DNA from: Micropterix aruncella | Taxonomy: Eukaryota; Arthropoda; Insecta; Lepidoptera; Micropterigidae | NCBI GenBank assembly: GCA_944548615.1 | Contig: OX155976.1 | Location: 7,955,822-8,019,821 of the forward strand | Length of the DNA stretch: 64,000 nucleotides | Reading direction: 5' to 3' | Shown: piece by piece, positions 31,030 to 43,009 of the stretch | How positions within the stretch are numbered: the stretch's first letter is position 1 | Layout: every line of letters begins with the position of its first letter | Notes under the pieces: model-generated | The model's database searches: none | Told to the model about the DNA's origin: nothing | What the model saw: the letters and a program-made list of their open reading frames with translations, nothing else | Program-made: the position numbers and the translations under genes

Positions 31030-31855
31030 GGCGACATGAGACCTCAGAAAAATAAATAAATAGTTTAAACAAAAACACTAAAAACACGCTTTTATAAATG
31101 CACGTAAAAACCAAAAAATCCGGCTTCATCATCAGACCTTGAAACTTAATCGTGGTCAAAGTTCATTACAAGACCTTTCTAACAAGTCCAAAAACGGCTA
31201 TAATACGATATTCCATCATGGAATGCCAGTGCCTATCTTCCGGCTTCATCATCAGACCTTGAAACCTAATCATTCCAAGACTTTTCTAACAACACATACT
31301 ATATTGAAACCAACAATCTATAACTAGCAGTACTGTTTTCGTATATTTATGTCCAATAAAGCACTTTTCGAAGAATAATTAATAGTTTTTAAAAAAACAC
31401 TAAAAACGCGCTTTTGGACTATGATACGATATTCACATACACGCGGCTATGATATGATATTCCATCATGGAATGCCAGATCCTATCTTCTGGCTTCATCA
31501 TCAGACCTTAAAACCTAATTGTGGTCAAAGTTCATTCCAAGACTTTTCTAACAAGTCCAAACACAGCTATGATACCATGTTCCATCGTGAAGTTTCAGTT
31601 CATATCTTCCGACTCCATCATCAGATCAGTTCGACAGTACCATATTATTGTATTGTCATCAGAACTACATACAGCTGCCAATTTTCATGACGCTACAATC
31701 CTTGGAAGATGGTTAAATTAGTTACCTTAGATTCCATTACATAGTTAGTTACATACAGGTCGACCTAATAAAAGCGTGTTAATATCCGAAATGGGCACAT
31801 GCGAAAAAATAGGCGGGGTCAATTTTGTAGGGTTCAACCAATAAAAATCCATGGA
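31030..31855. mobile_element. TTAA-type element family D, second copy, interrupted and incomplete
   Basis: TTAA at 31026 is followed by GGCGACATGAGACCTCAG. The sequence then breaks off and resumes at 31781 with ATATCCGAAATGGGC, as it does in the intact copy at 26937. The insert is family H. The right end is lost after about 31855. Confidence 0.65.
31054..31780 (+). repeat. Repeat family H, copies 2 and 3 in tandem
   Basis: Two starts (ACTAAAAACACGCTTTT near 31077 and ACTAAAAACGCGCTTTT near 31398) are each followed by CTATGATACGATATTCC-type units. The block ends CCTAATAAAAGCGTGTTA at about 31780. It is inserted into element D, which gives its outer limits. Confidence 0.6.
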
Positions 31856-31979
31856 ATATCCGAGGAATGAGAAGATGGGACTTGTTATATTATTTTGGTA
31901 GGATTCCGTATCGGCGTGTTTAGAATGCCATCTATTGGGCCGGTATCGAATCAATCAATCTTCTTTGCTATTGCAAGTC

Positions 31980-32782
31980 AATTAGAATAACAGCTGGAAC
32001 ATGGTTGCCAAAGACGGAGCCATCAGATATAGATATAGATCTTCTTGAGAAATTGCAGAGTGAACCCACATTACACTCAAGATTGTAACCTACAACTCTT
32101 CTCTTGATGTGCCTCTTTGAGAGCTTGTACAAGGAATCTAAAGTCCTTGACGTTCGTCAAATATACGCTAAGGTAGTCCTACTCTACTACTATAATCATG
32201 AGAATTATCATCTATATTCAACACACCATAAAGAAACACGAGTAACAACAACCAGACAGCACTTAATCCAAAAAAAGAGAACAAGTTTTGCGCAAAAACA
32301 CTTTTTTTACATTGCTCCTCGACTGTTCAACAAAATGAATAGTGTTTTCCCTGCAGGACTGAAATCTAGGACTAGTCACGGCGTAAAGACAAACCTAACT
32401 AAGTCACTTTTGACTGTGGGTCGACAAGAAACGGAGACATTAATAACATATATATTAAAATAGAGCACGATTTGTGAGATATATGTATATATAGTATTAT
32501 TTTATATTTATCTATAAAGTATACATTTATTTATGTATGTATGTGTATATTTATATGTATAATATGCCTAAATTCAATATTATTAAGCTTTATTATTTTG
32601 GAGACATATCTATCTTCTTAAATTTAACATAATAATACACAAAGATAATACAGCAAGTTACGAAAACCACTCTACCTTCTTTTATATTAAGCCTACCTTC
32701 GTACAGGCGAGGCCTAGTTAGGATGGCATTGAATATAAAAATAAATGTAATATTATAGATTAATAAAGAATTTTGAATTTGA
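31980..32782 (+). pseudogene. Non-LTR retrotransposon 3' end (CR1/Jockey-like)
   Basis: The frame closing at 32463 encodes L-D-V-R-Q-I-Y-A-K-V-V-L-L, then T-T-T-R-Q-H-L and F-F-Y-I-A-P-R-L-F-N. This is the C-terminal end of an ORF2 in which A-P-R-L-F-N-x-M is typical. A 300-bp AT-rich 3' UTR follows, with AATAAAG at 32761 and the tail TTTTGAATTTGAATTC. The RT is missing. Confidence 0.65.
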
Positions 32783-33140
32783 ATTCATTACTGGAGGTTG
32801 GCCGTTAGCTCTGAAAACTTTTTTCGGTCTTGCGCCATCCGGAAGAGCTGTTCCGCACTGACATTGCACAGCCACGACTTTTCCTCCTTCCTGGCCGACG
32901 TTTACCCTCAATTTTGCCCATCAATATCAGTTTAAGTAGCTGATATCTGTCATGCTTCAACACATGCCCCAGCTATTCAATATTGCGCTTTTTGACGGGG
33001 TGCAACAATTTTCGGGTCATGCCAGCACGCTGAAGCACTTTTTCATTGCTAACTTTATGGGTCCAGCTTAACGGAGCATTCGACGGTAGAACATCTCAAA
33101 CGCTTCTAGCCACCGTCTGGCGTCTTCTTTTATAGTCCAC
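32783..33140 (-). pseudogene. RTE-clade retrotransposon C-terminal fragment
   Basis: The - strand, with stops and frameshifts, yields W-T-I-K-E-D-A-R-R-W-L-E-A-F-E-M-F-Y-R-R-M-L-R near 33070-33140. Pieces equivalent to N-E-K-V-L, K-R-N-I-E-Y-L-G-H-V-L and G-K-I-E-G-K-R-R-P-G-R follow. This order is typical of the RTE C-terminus. Its end abuts the neighbouring + strand retrotransposon tail. Confidence 0.6.
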
Positions 33141-33794
33141 GCTTCAATCAATCAATCAATCAAATAATTTATTGTCCTAAAAACTAATACATAGTTGTAT
33201 AGACAGTTGTATTACATTTACATTTGGCCGTGATATGTTTGAATTCTTCATTAATGATCAAATTCTTCTATTAATAATCAAAACATAAAAGGTTACTCGT
33301 AAGAATAAAGAAGGTATTATTGTAGAATTAAATCGAGTCTCACCATTTAGTTTACCAGATAAAAAACATAGAGTAATTAATTCTTTAAAATACCGATAAA
33401 AATAGGTTTTTAGGCTATTGCGTAGCTTTTATCGCGGGCCTTGGCCAGCGCGGCGACCGAATGAAGAAATTTCTTAAAGAAAATTAATTATTTTAAACTG
33501 ATAATTACGTCTAAACGAGTACTCCTTACGATTCGAAAAAAATATATGTTAAACAAGAACATTTTCCTAATATTCTTAGCTTTGAATATTTTAGATTTTG
33601 TTTATATTACACGTTGTGATTAATTTGTGAAATTAGGTCTAACCGAACACAAAAACGACTACTACGCAACTACTATCTGGCTTATTATTATGAAACCTGC
33701 ACCATTTTAAAGATAATTTAATTATCTATCTTTTTATCTACGATTTTTTTCGAATCCGGTTTTTTTGCTTTATCGAATAAAAAATTCGTGCGCG

Positions 33795-33891
33795 GCGCTC
33801 TATCGAAAGACGTTTAAATTATTATTCCGAATCATTTGCTTCCGCAGCCGCAAATGATTCGGAATAATTTCAACGTTTTCCGATATAGCGC
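33795..33891. repeat. 97-bp hairpin with 19-bp perfect inner arms
   Basis: ATTATTCCGAATCATTTGC at 33821-33839 is exactly complementary to 33850-33868, with a 10-nt loop. The outer parts GCGCTCTATCGAAAGACG and CGTTTTCCGATATAGCGC also pair with few mismatches. A foldback MITE is the simplest reading. Confidence 0.8.
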
Positions 33892-34238
33892 AGTTATCGG
33901 ATATCAGAATTTTTTTTTAATAAAATACATAAATAATTATAATTGCATAAGTTGTTAAAAATGCTATGCAATAGCTTTACCGCGGCAGTCCCCGAGTGCC
34001 ACACGTATTTTTTTTTATTATAAAACTAATAAATGTAATGTCAAAAATAACAAAAAAAATGTGACGGTTGTCAAAAAGTAAAATAAAATGTCTTAGTGAT
34101 TATATTGCAAATAAAAATAGTCAAGGTATAATTAATATGTGCCTACCTAATAATAGAAATAGTCAATACATTTTAGTCAAATTGAAATAGTTTTAAAACC
34201 TATTACAGAAAGAGATATAGACGAGATGCATACAGTTT
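33892..34238. other. No gene seen
   Basis: AT-rich sequence, probably partly 3' UTR of the adjacent - strand retrotransposon. Confidence 0.35.
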
Positions 34239-35590
34239 TTAGAGATCGTTAATGTCGTACAATTCTTTTTCAATGAGATATAATTTGAGTTTATTTTTAA
34301 ATTGGAGCATTTTTCCTTCGCGGCATATTTTTTTTATACTAGAGGGTAGCTTATTGTAGCATATAATTCCGACGTAGTTCGGATCCCTTTTAAAAAGTTC
34401 TAGATTTGGACGAGGAAGAATCAGATTATTTCTCCCCCTGGTAAAGTGTTTATGGGTATCTGAATGTATCGGCAGCTGAGCTAGGTTTTTCATAATCAAT
34501 TTAATGCATTCTAAAACGTATAGAGATGGAAGGGTGAGGATTTTAAGCCTTCTGAAATGACCACGGCATGATTCTACATAACCCAGATTACTTAAAATTC
34601 GAATGGCCCGTTTTTGCAATGAAAAAATATGTTGCCTTAGATCGATGGTGCATTGCACCCAGAAGAGAATACCGTAAGGTAGAAAAGATTCAAAATAAGC
34701 AAAGTAAATCGTTTTCGTGTCCTTAGAATTAATCAGTTTTCGTATTTGGCGCAGCAGAAAACAGGCACTAGAAAGTTTGCCTCTTAATTGTTCTCCGTGT
34801 GCATTCCATCTCAAGTGATTATCTAAAACTAAACCAAGAAATTTGTGAGAACTGACATCGGCTATGTTGTTTTTCCCAATATGTACCTGTGGAGTATTTT
34901 GTCTTTTATTTTGCTGAGAGGATATAAACATGAAACAGTTTTGGACGTATTAAGGGATAAGCTGTTTCTCTCAAACCATGCATTTAGTGAAACCAATTCA
35001 GCATGTAAAGTTGTAACAAGTTGGTCAATATTAGAATGTGCATAGTTTATGCTGGTGTCATCCGCAAATAATGTTACTTTGGACCGTGTTAAGGCAGTTG
35101 GGAGGTCATTTATATATAAAAGGAAAAGAGTTGGTCCCAGAATATTCTCTTGTGGAACTCCTCACTTTACTTCGCATTCATTGGACATTACATTCTTTAA
35201 TAATCCGCCTTCGTAGTTACAAAGTTGTACTACTTGTTTCCGATTTGATAGGTAACTGTAGAACCACTTAAGACTGTTCCCTCGGATGCCGCATTTGTCG
35301 AGTTTACTAAGCAACATATTGTGATTCACCATATCGAACGCTTTTGAGAGATCGCAGAAGACCGTGCCTGAATAAAGTTTCGTGTCAACATTACTGTACA
35401 TTGTTGATAAAATATTAATTAGTGCATCTATTGTCCCTTTATTTCTCCTAAAACCAAATTGAGTTTTTGATATAATGTCTTTATTTTCTAGATATTTGAC
35501 TAACCTGATATTAACTATTTTCTCAAGAATTTTTGAAAAAACCGGCAGATGGCAGTGATTGGCCTGTAGTTGGCAATATCAGTTGGCTTC
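34239..35590 (-). pseudogene. Jockey/CR1-type reverse transcriptase remnant with intact C-terminal half
   Basis: From right to left the - strand gives degenerate RT blocks: A-N-Y-R-P-I near 35570, L-S-K-A-F-D-M-V-N-H near 35330, and L-F-A-D-D-T-S near 35070. An uninterrupted 230-codon frame (34239-34931) then starts close to S-S-H-K-F-L-G-L-V-L-D and includes L-P-Y-G-I-L-F-W and R-A-I-R-I-L. The palm aspartates are visible in separate frames, so several frameshifts have occurred. Only the thumb and C-terminal region is still open. It is probably an inactive copy. Confidence 0.75.
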
Positions 35591-36105
35591 GCTGTCGTAC
35601 ATAACCACTGGCCAGATGTAGCAATGCAGGATCCGAGTTCTGAGTCTTATATTGATTTTCCGGCAACACAAGACTTCTCATTTTATTGAATGAGGCACGG
35701 GCGATTTCTATCCGGGTATTAATTTCTTGATCGGAGTCCCATAATTCATTCACCCATGCACCGAGATATTTATACTGCTGGACCCGCTCACGAACTTTAC
35801 AGGCTACCGATATAGTAGGTTATAAATCAGAAACCTACAATGACCATCGATATATTAGCTAGATATGCCCTCAGATACAAATAAGTTGGGTCCACATACC
35901 CTTTGCTCGTGAATCAAGTGACAGAGAGCAATAAATTGAACAGTATGCGAGAGAATAGCGCGCCAATATTCTTCACGGCAGCTCTCACACTGGAAACGGA
36001 CGTCCGTTTGCCAACTGACCGCTACCAAACTATTACTGGCCGGCTTTCAGTAGTGGTTTTGAAGTGGTCATTTTCGAGCAGGAAAGGCCCATCTAGGGAT
36101 TATAC

Positions 36106-36744
36106 GGGTGAGTTTTTATTAACCAGCATCCTTCAGAGGTGAATCGGTACCAGCAACTGAACAACTTTTGATAACAAAATTGGGAAAAACAAACAGATTA
36201 GAAAAAAAAAATAATAAATTAAAAATTTTTAAGAAATTGACTGTAAAATTAACAAGCGTTTGAGCGCGTTGCGCTATCTATCGGTAGGTAACATATCACT
36301 AATAAACGATATTAGCAATATTTATCTACCGCTAGATGGCGCATGTAGTCAGCGCTTTTTATACTATTTTTCAAAGAAAAAAAAATCAAGTTAAAAAAAA
36401 AACTTTCCATTTTTATTTTTTGACAAAGTTATCTTAAAATTTGCTTACCTGCTCATTCACCCCTTTCAAGGATGCTGGTTAACCCCTAGAGCCCCAATTG
36501 GCCGATATCGGCCACAACACAATTCAGCTTAACGGCCCCGTTTTAATTTTATTTTAATTTGTTTTATTTTATTATGTCAATGTTTTATTTTAATTATGGG
36601 TACAATGGTTTGGCAGTAATTAATGTGTTGGTGAGACAGTGTCATAATTCAATTATTTTACTAATTTTTACTAAAATTTTTTGGGACACAACTTGTCAAT
36701 CGGCTGAGGGGCCGAGACCTGAAGGGTTAATCAAAACTCACCCC
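36106..36744. mobile_element. MITE family B, copy 1, nested in MITE A and interrupted by MITE C
   Basis: The left end is GGGTGAGTTTTTATTAACC followed by AGCATCCTT. The right end, read inverted and skipping MITE C, is GGGGTGAGTTTTGATTAACC followed by AGCATCCTT. A related copy is at 24752-25140. It shares CCGCTAGATGGCGC with that copy. Confidence 0.85.
36483..36726. mobile_element. TTAA-type MITE family C, copy 1 (innermost of the nest)
   Basis: 244 bp flanked by TTAA (36479-36482 and 36727-36730). The ends are CCCCTAGAGCCCC and, inverted, CCCTTCAGGTCTCGG. The TTAA used belongs to the inverted end of MITE B. Confidence 0.85.
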
Positions 36745-36853
36745 ATATATCGATGACAATGATGCCATAAAAATGGACTACAATCGATACTCAGGATTAA
36801 CACTTCGTTGTAAAAATTAAATAAAACAAACATTGTTGAATATTACAAATGAC

Positions 36854-36859
36854 TTTAAT
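36854..36859 (-). terminator. Candidate poly(A) signal on the - strand
   Basis: ATTAAA on the - strand is followed about 22 bp downstream by TGTTTGTTTTATTT, a GT-rich element. It could end the long AT-hook gene transcript, whose stop codon is 7 kb upstream, or an independent transcript. Weak evidence. Confidence 0.25.
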
Positions 36860-37831
36860 TCAGCCACAATTTTCCATACATTTTTTTTTCATAATTTTAA
36901 TAATATACAATCAGCTTATTTTACTATGTAATCTGTCCCTCCTGTAGTCGATTATCAGCTTAGTAAAAAAAAAGAAAAATAAAATAAACATCCAAAATCC
37001 GTACTCTCTATAAAAAAAAAGATGTAACGCAGTTGGAAAATGAAGTACGTCCGAATATATAAATCCCTATTATTAAACTAGAACGGAAAGAAATGTGATT
37101 CGGTTTATCCTAGTCAATAACTGTACAAATATTCGTTTTATCTTAATTACAAATTACAACAGGTCGTGTGATCATCTGGTTACCTTAATTAATAGAAAAC
37201 GTTGTACTCGTGCACCGCCCGAGAAGACGGTTCAATTCGCCTTAATCTAGTGTGGCGGTGATTCAATTCGGTTTCGAACATTGGCGACGCCAAAGGCAGC
37301 ACCGTTACTTTTAAGTACAAGAAAAGAACTTTTAGACTAGACTAAAAATGGGGTGTTTCTTTTTTAATTAAATCGGTTTATGATAATACTTCGCAACAAC
37401 CTGTAGAAGTGTTACACAATCTCCTACCCGCAGACAAACGGCAACAACGCAAACAGACAATAATCTACGGAAGAGCGATAGTAACTGTCGTGGTGTAGTC
37501 AGTCTCGTGAGCTGTTAATTTTTTCCCGATGGGAATATTAGGCCGTTATTTTTACAATTTCATATTGATGTGGACGTTAAACTGCAGGCAGGCAAAGATA
37601 CTGCTTGGGATTCTATACAGCTGCGGACAATAATGGGAAGAGCAGACTCAACATTCTCGCTTAGGTTAGAAATGAGGCAACTTGCTTAAGATATCAGAAA
37701 TTAAAAAGTTTTTTCTTTGAGTTAAATGTCTGATTTCTCTAAGTGTCTGTTACACAGAAATTATACATTCTAGATTCACCAAGTTCTTCGCGAATCCAGT
37801 ACATCCTCAACTTTACAGTGCATTGGATTAA
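36860..37831. other. No gene or repeat recognised
   Basis: AT-rich, apparently low-copy sequence; possibly 3' UTR of the AT-hook gene. Confidence 0.3.
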
Positions 37832-38083
37832 CCCCTCAGGCCCCGATTGGCCGATATCGGCCACAACACGATTCAGCGTGACGGCCCCGTTTTAATTTAA
37901 TTTTAATTTAATTTGTTTTATTTTATTATGTTAATATGTTTCATTTTAATTATGGGTACAGTGGTTTGGCAGTAATTAATGTTTTGGTGAGACAGTGTCG
38001 TAATTCAATTTTTTTACAAATTTTTACCAAAATTTTTTGAGACAGCAACTTGTCAATCAGCTGAGGGGGCGGGGCCTGGGGGG
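37832..38083. mobile_element. TTAA-type MITE family C, copy 2
   Basis: 252 bp flanked by TTAA (37828-37831 and 38084-38087). It has ends CCCCTCAGGCCCCG and, inverted, CCCCCCAGGCCCCG, and is closely similar to copy 1 throughout. Confidence 0.85.
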
Positions 38084-38299
38084 TTAAGGTATAGTTGCTT
38101 TCTCTCAATGCAGATAAATGCACTGTTCAACATATTGAGTCTAGAAATTCACGGATAGGATATACGACGAGGAGAAAAAAGTACAGCCAGTTATGATTCA
38201 GAAAGACCTTGGGATCACTATATCCTGTGGACCTCAAATAGGAAAACCACATAATCGATATAGTTAAGAGAGCTTCGAGAGAGAGATCGATGTAGCTAA

Positions 38300-38800
38300 A
38301 AAAAAAAGCTTTGTCTTTTATCACCAGCGATCTTTTCTGTGAGCTGTATAAAACTCGCCCGCTCCTCAAACTTGCCTACAAGGTGTGGAATTTGGACTTT
38401 TGGAAGGATATAGAGCACCTGGAAAAAGTTCAGAGAAGGGCAACGAAGTTTGTGATATCACTGAGAAACAAACCTTACGAAGTACGACTGTAAGGACTCC
38501 GCCTGACAATATTAGGGGAACATAGGCAGCAAAATCTAATAGAAATTTTAAAAATGAATCACTTTTATTATATTGTGCCCAACCTCAAGAACATGTATGC
38601 CATGAATACCGACAAGCAACTGTGTGGACACTAGTTGAAGATGAATAAGGCAATTGCAGCATCGAACCCCAGAACACTTTTTGGCAAATTGTGTAGTGGA
38701 TGCTTGGAATGCTTTGCCAGAGAAAGCGATAATCGCTGACTCTGTGAATAGCTTTAAGAATAAACTGGTAATTTTTCTTAGTGCAAAATAGTCACAAGTT
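38300..38800 (+). pseudogene. CR1-type retrotransposon C-terminal fragment
   Basis: The frame ending at 38493 contains L-Y-K-T-R-P and D-I-E-H-L-E-K-V-Q-R-R-A-T-K-F-V. This is the I-x-x-L-E-K-V-Q-R-R-A-T-K block found after the RT of CR1-like elements. L-x-L-T-I-L-G-E-H-R-Q-Q follows in the next frame. Frameshifted and incomplete. Confidence 0.7.
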
Positions 38801-38849
38801 TAAAAACAAGTGCATGTGATATACACGCATCAGCTTTACTCTACTGGTG

Positions 38850-39350
38850 TATAATGTAACAGTAACTATAATAGATGTTTGAAACTAAGTCCACAGAATA
38901 TTCGATAAAGTTCAAAGGACATTTGAAGAGATAATTCTGATCAGCAATGTTTCTTCGATAAGGCTTGGCATAAATGACTATTATTTAAAATCTACAAGTC
39001 CAGCCTCCAAGATCGACACTTTACGATTCTGTATCGAACTTTAATGAAATTCATGCAGGAGTGCCCCAGGATTACGATCTGGGCCCAATTTTATATTTGA
39101 TTAAAAACAAACTGCGATTGTGATGACAATACTATAGAAGCATCTGCGATTCTTCAAAAAGAGTCTAAAAGGCATTGAAGATTGAACGGCAAAGTAGCAA
39201 ATTAAGGCTAATGAAGCCAAATTTATCTAGATGACATACACCAACAGAAGAGTAGCATGTCCACACCAATACTGCTGATTGACAGATGAATGCAACAAGC
39301 CGAAACAACTTCGATAATATTTTACTGGAAATATAAGTGTTTTTCATGGT
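38850..39350 (+). pseudogene. Second reverse-transcriptase scrap
   Basis: Frame-shifted pieces read S-A-P-G-L-R-S-G-P near 39060 (a decayed Q-G-S-V-L-G-P box). L-K-G-I-E-D-W-T-A-K-W-like and K-A-N-E-A-K-F follow near 39165-39220. The latter is typical of Jockey elements. Confidence 0.6.
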
Positions 39351-40978
39351 ATTGACTACGAATAATCATGAAGCCACTCGTTACGAGTGAGGAAATTCCA
39401 AGTTTTTTCTGGGTCTGGATCATAGCTGGCTGGAATTTTGGGAAAAATACCTGACAAGTTTGTCTATTTTTTTTCATAATTTTCGAATGCATATTTCTGT
39501 GTAAACATTTTTAATAAAAACGCAAGGAACTGCCCCCTAAGTCACATAAGCATGGTATACTGGCCGTTGGCTGGATTGAAAATATCACAGCGCTGTGAAA
39601 TATAAAAGTCAGCCACCGTTGCCTTGTCAAAACGATTCGCAGCTACCGTTTTGTAATTCGCTAACCGTCCGCATTTCAAGAGCGAAAAAAGAACAGAATT
39701 TTGCCGATTATTCTCTAATAGTGGAGACCGAAATGAGTTTTTTAAGATTCTACGCGTAACACTAATAATTATTACAAACGAATCGACTGAATATTTTGAG
39801 ATCCGACAGTATTCACTTATTATGGCTTTTTTTAGTACGAATTTAAAGCGGGAGCGGTCTTCCATGGCGACGTAATCGTCGTCTCGTTTAATTCAAACCA
39901 GACCAGCCCTTAACTAAACAGTACAAAAATTTAAGTATAAAAACGACCCAAAACTATGGACTAAAAAGGAGAATTCGCTACACTTTGTTTTTTTAAATAT
40001 ATATATATATATATATCATTTTTAGTAAAGAAAATAGTTTTGAATAATATTTACAATGCAGGGTAGACCGGGTAGATGTTGGAGCTCCTTATCAGATACT
40101 CTATAATGTATTACATTTATTATAAAATTCACAACTAAATAATTTGTTTTTTTTATTACTTCTATTAGCTAAATCGTTGATTCGGTATCATTAATTCATC
40201 AAAATATCATGGCAAGATATTCCATTTTAATATTTAATGATTACGTGCTATTGTTAAGAGATACGTTACGGTAGTTAGAAAATCACAACATCATTTTGAG
40301 GGCGCACAACAGAGCGCCCTCTAGTAGCGATATACAAACGTTAATAGAATTAAGCTAAAATAGTCTCTTCTGCGTACGCGTCTCGAACGATAAAATGTTA
40401 AACCCTTAATTAATCATTAAAAACTGCCCTTCGCTAAATGACACGTCCGCGTTTACAAAATATATTCTTCGATTATTTATATATTATTAAATGTGTATTT
40501 TCTAATATGCGCGGACTGGCCGCCCGGTCGCTTGAGAAATCACTCACACAACTGTTATCAATTGAGAGAATTCTGTGAGTAATTTTTAAAAGAACCGAGG
40601 GAGACCCTTTTGTGTCTTAACGCTACAATTTTTCTTTATTATCAGTTATTTACGTATATAAATGCGCCGAAGGTAGCCTGATCGATCACTTAACACTAAC
40701 CACAGTGCGCTTTGTTAGTCATAGTCTAAGTCCAAACCACTAACAAAAGCGCGCTATTTTCCACGATTGTGCGACAAAACCGAACCGAAATAGCATAACA
40801 AACGGCTAGGAACACTAAACTCCTATCATAATAATAATAATGATAATAATATAAAAATGCGGCAAAACACAATACCGTCCACTGCCTTCAAATATAATAA
40901 TATAAGAATAAAGACAATATAAATAACATTCGATTGTGTTCAATATAGGCCAATATAAGAAAACTTCTCAGACAAAAT
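39351..40978. other. No gene or repeat recognised
   Basis: AT-rich sequence with a TA microsatellite at 39998-40016. A 107-codon - strand frame at 39542-39865 has no motif. The stretch may be part of a long 3' UTR of the AT-hook gene. Confidence 0.3.
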
Positions 40979-43009
40979 TCAACAAACGAAAACTAGAGGA
41001 ACTATTGTTATAGAGTTGGCGGTCGCTGGATCGCACCTTGTTTTCACAGTTGGCAAAGTGCGATCCGAGAGCGCGTTCAATGAAGCCGATTCGAAATATC
41101 TAATTAAAAAAACCGTTAGCAAAATGCCAGAGTAAATATCGTAAAGCCTGTAAAAAAGCACATATCACTAAATCCCAACTAGTGTAGGGATGTAATTCGC
41201 TAACTGAGGATGTTTGTGCAGATTTTCTTTAAGTTTACGGAGCTTGTTCTTGCGGTGCGTCGCTCACTTCACATCTTTCAAGAACTAAGCCGCCGCTGCG
41301 GGAGAAAACAGCAACAAGCATCCCCATTAAGAAACGAAACTGCATCTGTACGCAAGTCGAGACCCAAAAATTACATCCTATTAAAAAAAAAACCATGGCA
41401 ACTCTGTTAAAAAATAATGTGTTAATAACTACAGTATGACGAGATAATGGTACGAGCAAATAATATGCGTGTATATTGTATTATGCCCTTAAAAGAATTT
41501 TTTTAGTTTGCGGGAGCCGCGAGCCCGTCGCGTCTGTGCGCGACAGCCGCGCGCGGTTCCCGCTCCGACCATTAAATATAAATACCCTGTTGAGAGTCAC
41601 TTCAGTGATTTTATAAATTGAAAACGAAAATTTACGCAGTACAATACTTGAGCTTCTTAAAACGCTGATGAACGATTTTGACTGATTCGGTTGTGCGGGG
41701 CGGTTTCGATTCACAAGTAGGCCATTCACAGGACTTCCAGCGCTTACCTGAGTAAAAATTTTCCCACAAAAAGCAAATAGAAAACATTTTATAAGTACAT
41801 CGGCGGTTTACCGGAAACAGTGTCCAAGGACAAATTTTTAATGAATCAACCTAATGTAACGAAACATCTTAAAAAATCCTTTTCTGTACGAGACAAAATG
41901 TTTGTCATGAAAACCAAACGCATCTGCTCGAACAACAATTCTCATTTTGCCTATGAGGCTGTGCAATTTACGCCAGTGATTTTTACTACAATAAAATCAC
42001 CCTATGGCCATAATCTAATGACCCCACCTTCTCGCAAAATGACCTAATTTCCATTAACATGGAATCCGTATTTAACCATATTAACTGCAATTACTGAACC
42101 AATTATTAATTTAAGGAATATTTTACCTTAAAACACAATTAATGAAGGTTGACTTAGATGCGTTAAATTTACATAATTGCAAGCTTTTAGAAGAAGTTGG
42201 GCGCCAACAGCTGGCACAGTCAAGCAGAGGTTTAGAAAAGGACTGATCACTAGTCTGTAGTAGTTAAAAAGTAGTAAATCCATAAACGTAGTAGAATGCT
42301 GATTTGCGTTATCAAATGAAGCAGCCATCATTCAAAGATTTGGAACCCGCCCTGCACACAAAATCAAAACGAGACTACATTTATAAAGTACAAATAGAAA
42401 TATTCAGAACCGTTATTTTCCTTAAAAATTATCCTACTTAACCGAGATACATATATTACAATTACGTATATTAGTTCCCAATTTTTTAGCGCACCGACTC
42501 GGTAAATGTTTCACTTAATTTTTTGTACAATTTTGAGTATTTCGCCTAAAATTTCCTTCGGAAAAAAAAAAAAACACCGGGACTAGTTTTAGATAAAAGC
42601 GGACACCTTCGAAGTAGTAACAAACGCCGAAAATCAAAATTATTTACATTCGAAAAAAATAATAAAAATACAAACGAACTTAACCGAGTTATTATGATAC
42701 AAACGTCAACATAGTTAAAATAGGGCTTATTGCGAGCAGCATAGCAACACCGGGGTTAGCAATCGTACTTGGTTAATAATAGATATAAACAATTGTATAA
42801 AATTATAGAACTATACAAATTTGCGGGGGTTGAGAAAGTCTACTAATGTATGTATGCATCGTGAATAGTCCGCGGTGCAAATACGACGAGTGAAACGGCT
42901 GATAGTCTCTTCTCTCACACACTCCATATACTGGCTTAACCGTCTGAAAGGTATTTAAAAAGAGTCGCTGGAATGCACTTTCTTCCTGTATTATACTGCA
43001 AGCAGTGCA
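40979..43009. other. No gene recognised; contains a GC-rich hairpin
   Basis: Low-copy, AT-rich sequence except for 41505-41570, annotated separately. No ORF with motifs. Confidence 0.3.
41510..41563. other. GC-rich two-tier hairpin
   Basis: 41510-41521 pairs with 41552-41563 over 12 bp with one G-U. Inside it, GTCGCG at 41527 pairs with CGCGAC at 41539. It stands out from AT-rich surroundings and could be a structured RNA element or a cruciform. It does not fit a tRNA cloverleaf. Confidence 0.6.

Larger units (their letters stand above)
35845..36755. mobile_element. MITE family A, copy 3, interrupted by MITE B
   Basis: The ends CATCGATATAT and (inverted) CATCGATATAT are identical. The flanks are ACAATGAC (35837-35844) and ACAATGAT (36756-36763), an 8-bp duplication. 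Its sequence is split after GCCCATCTAGGGATTATA, where MITE B is inserted. Confidence 0.85.

Noticed and set aside
34845..35271. Two + strand frames of 66 and 77 codons
   Set aside because: Shadows of the - strand reverse-transcriptase remnant.
39542..39865. 107-codon - strand frame
   Set aside because: AT-rich codons, no motif, no splice context, and retrotransposon scraps on one side. I cannot support it as a gene.
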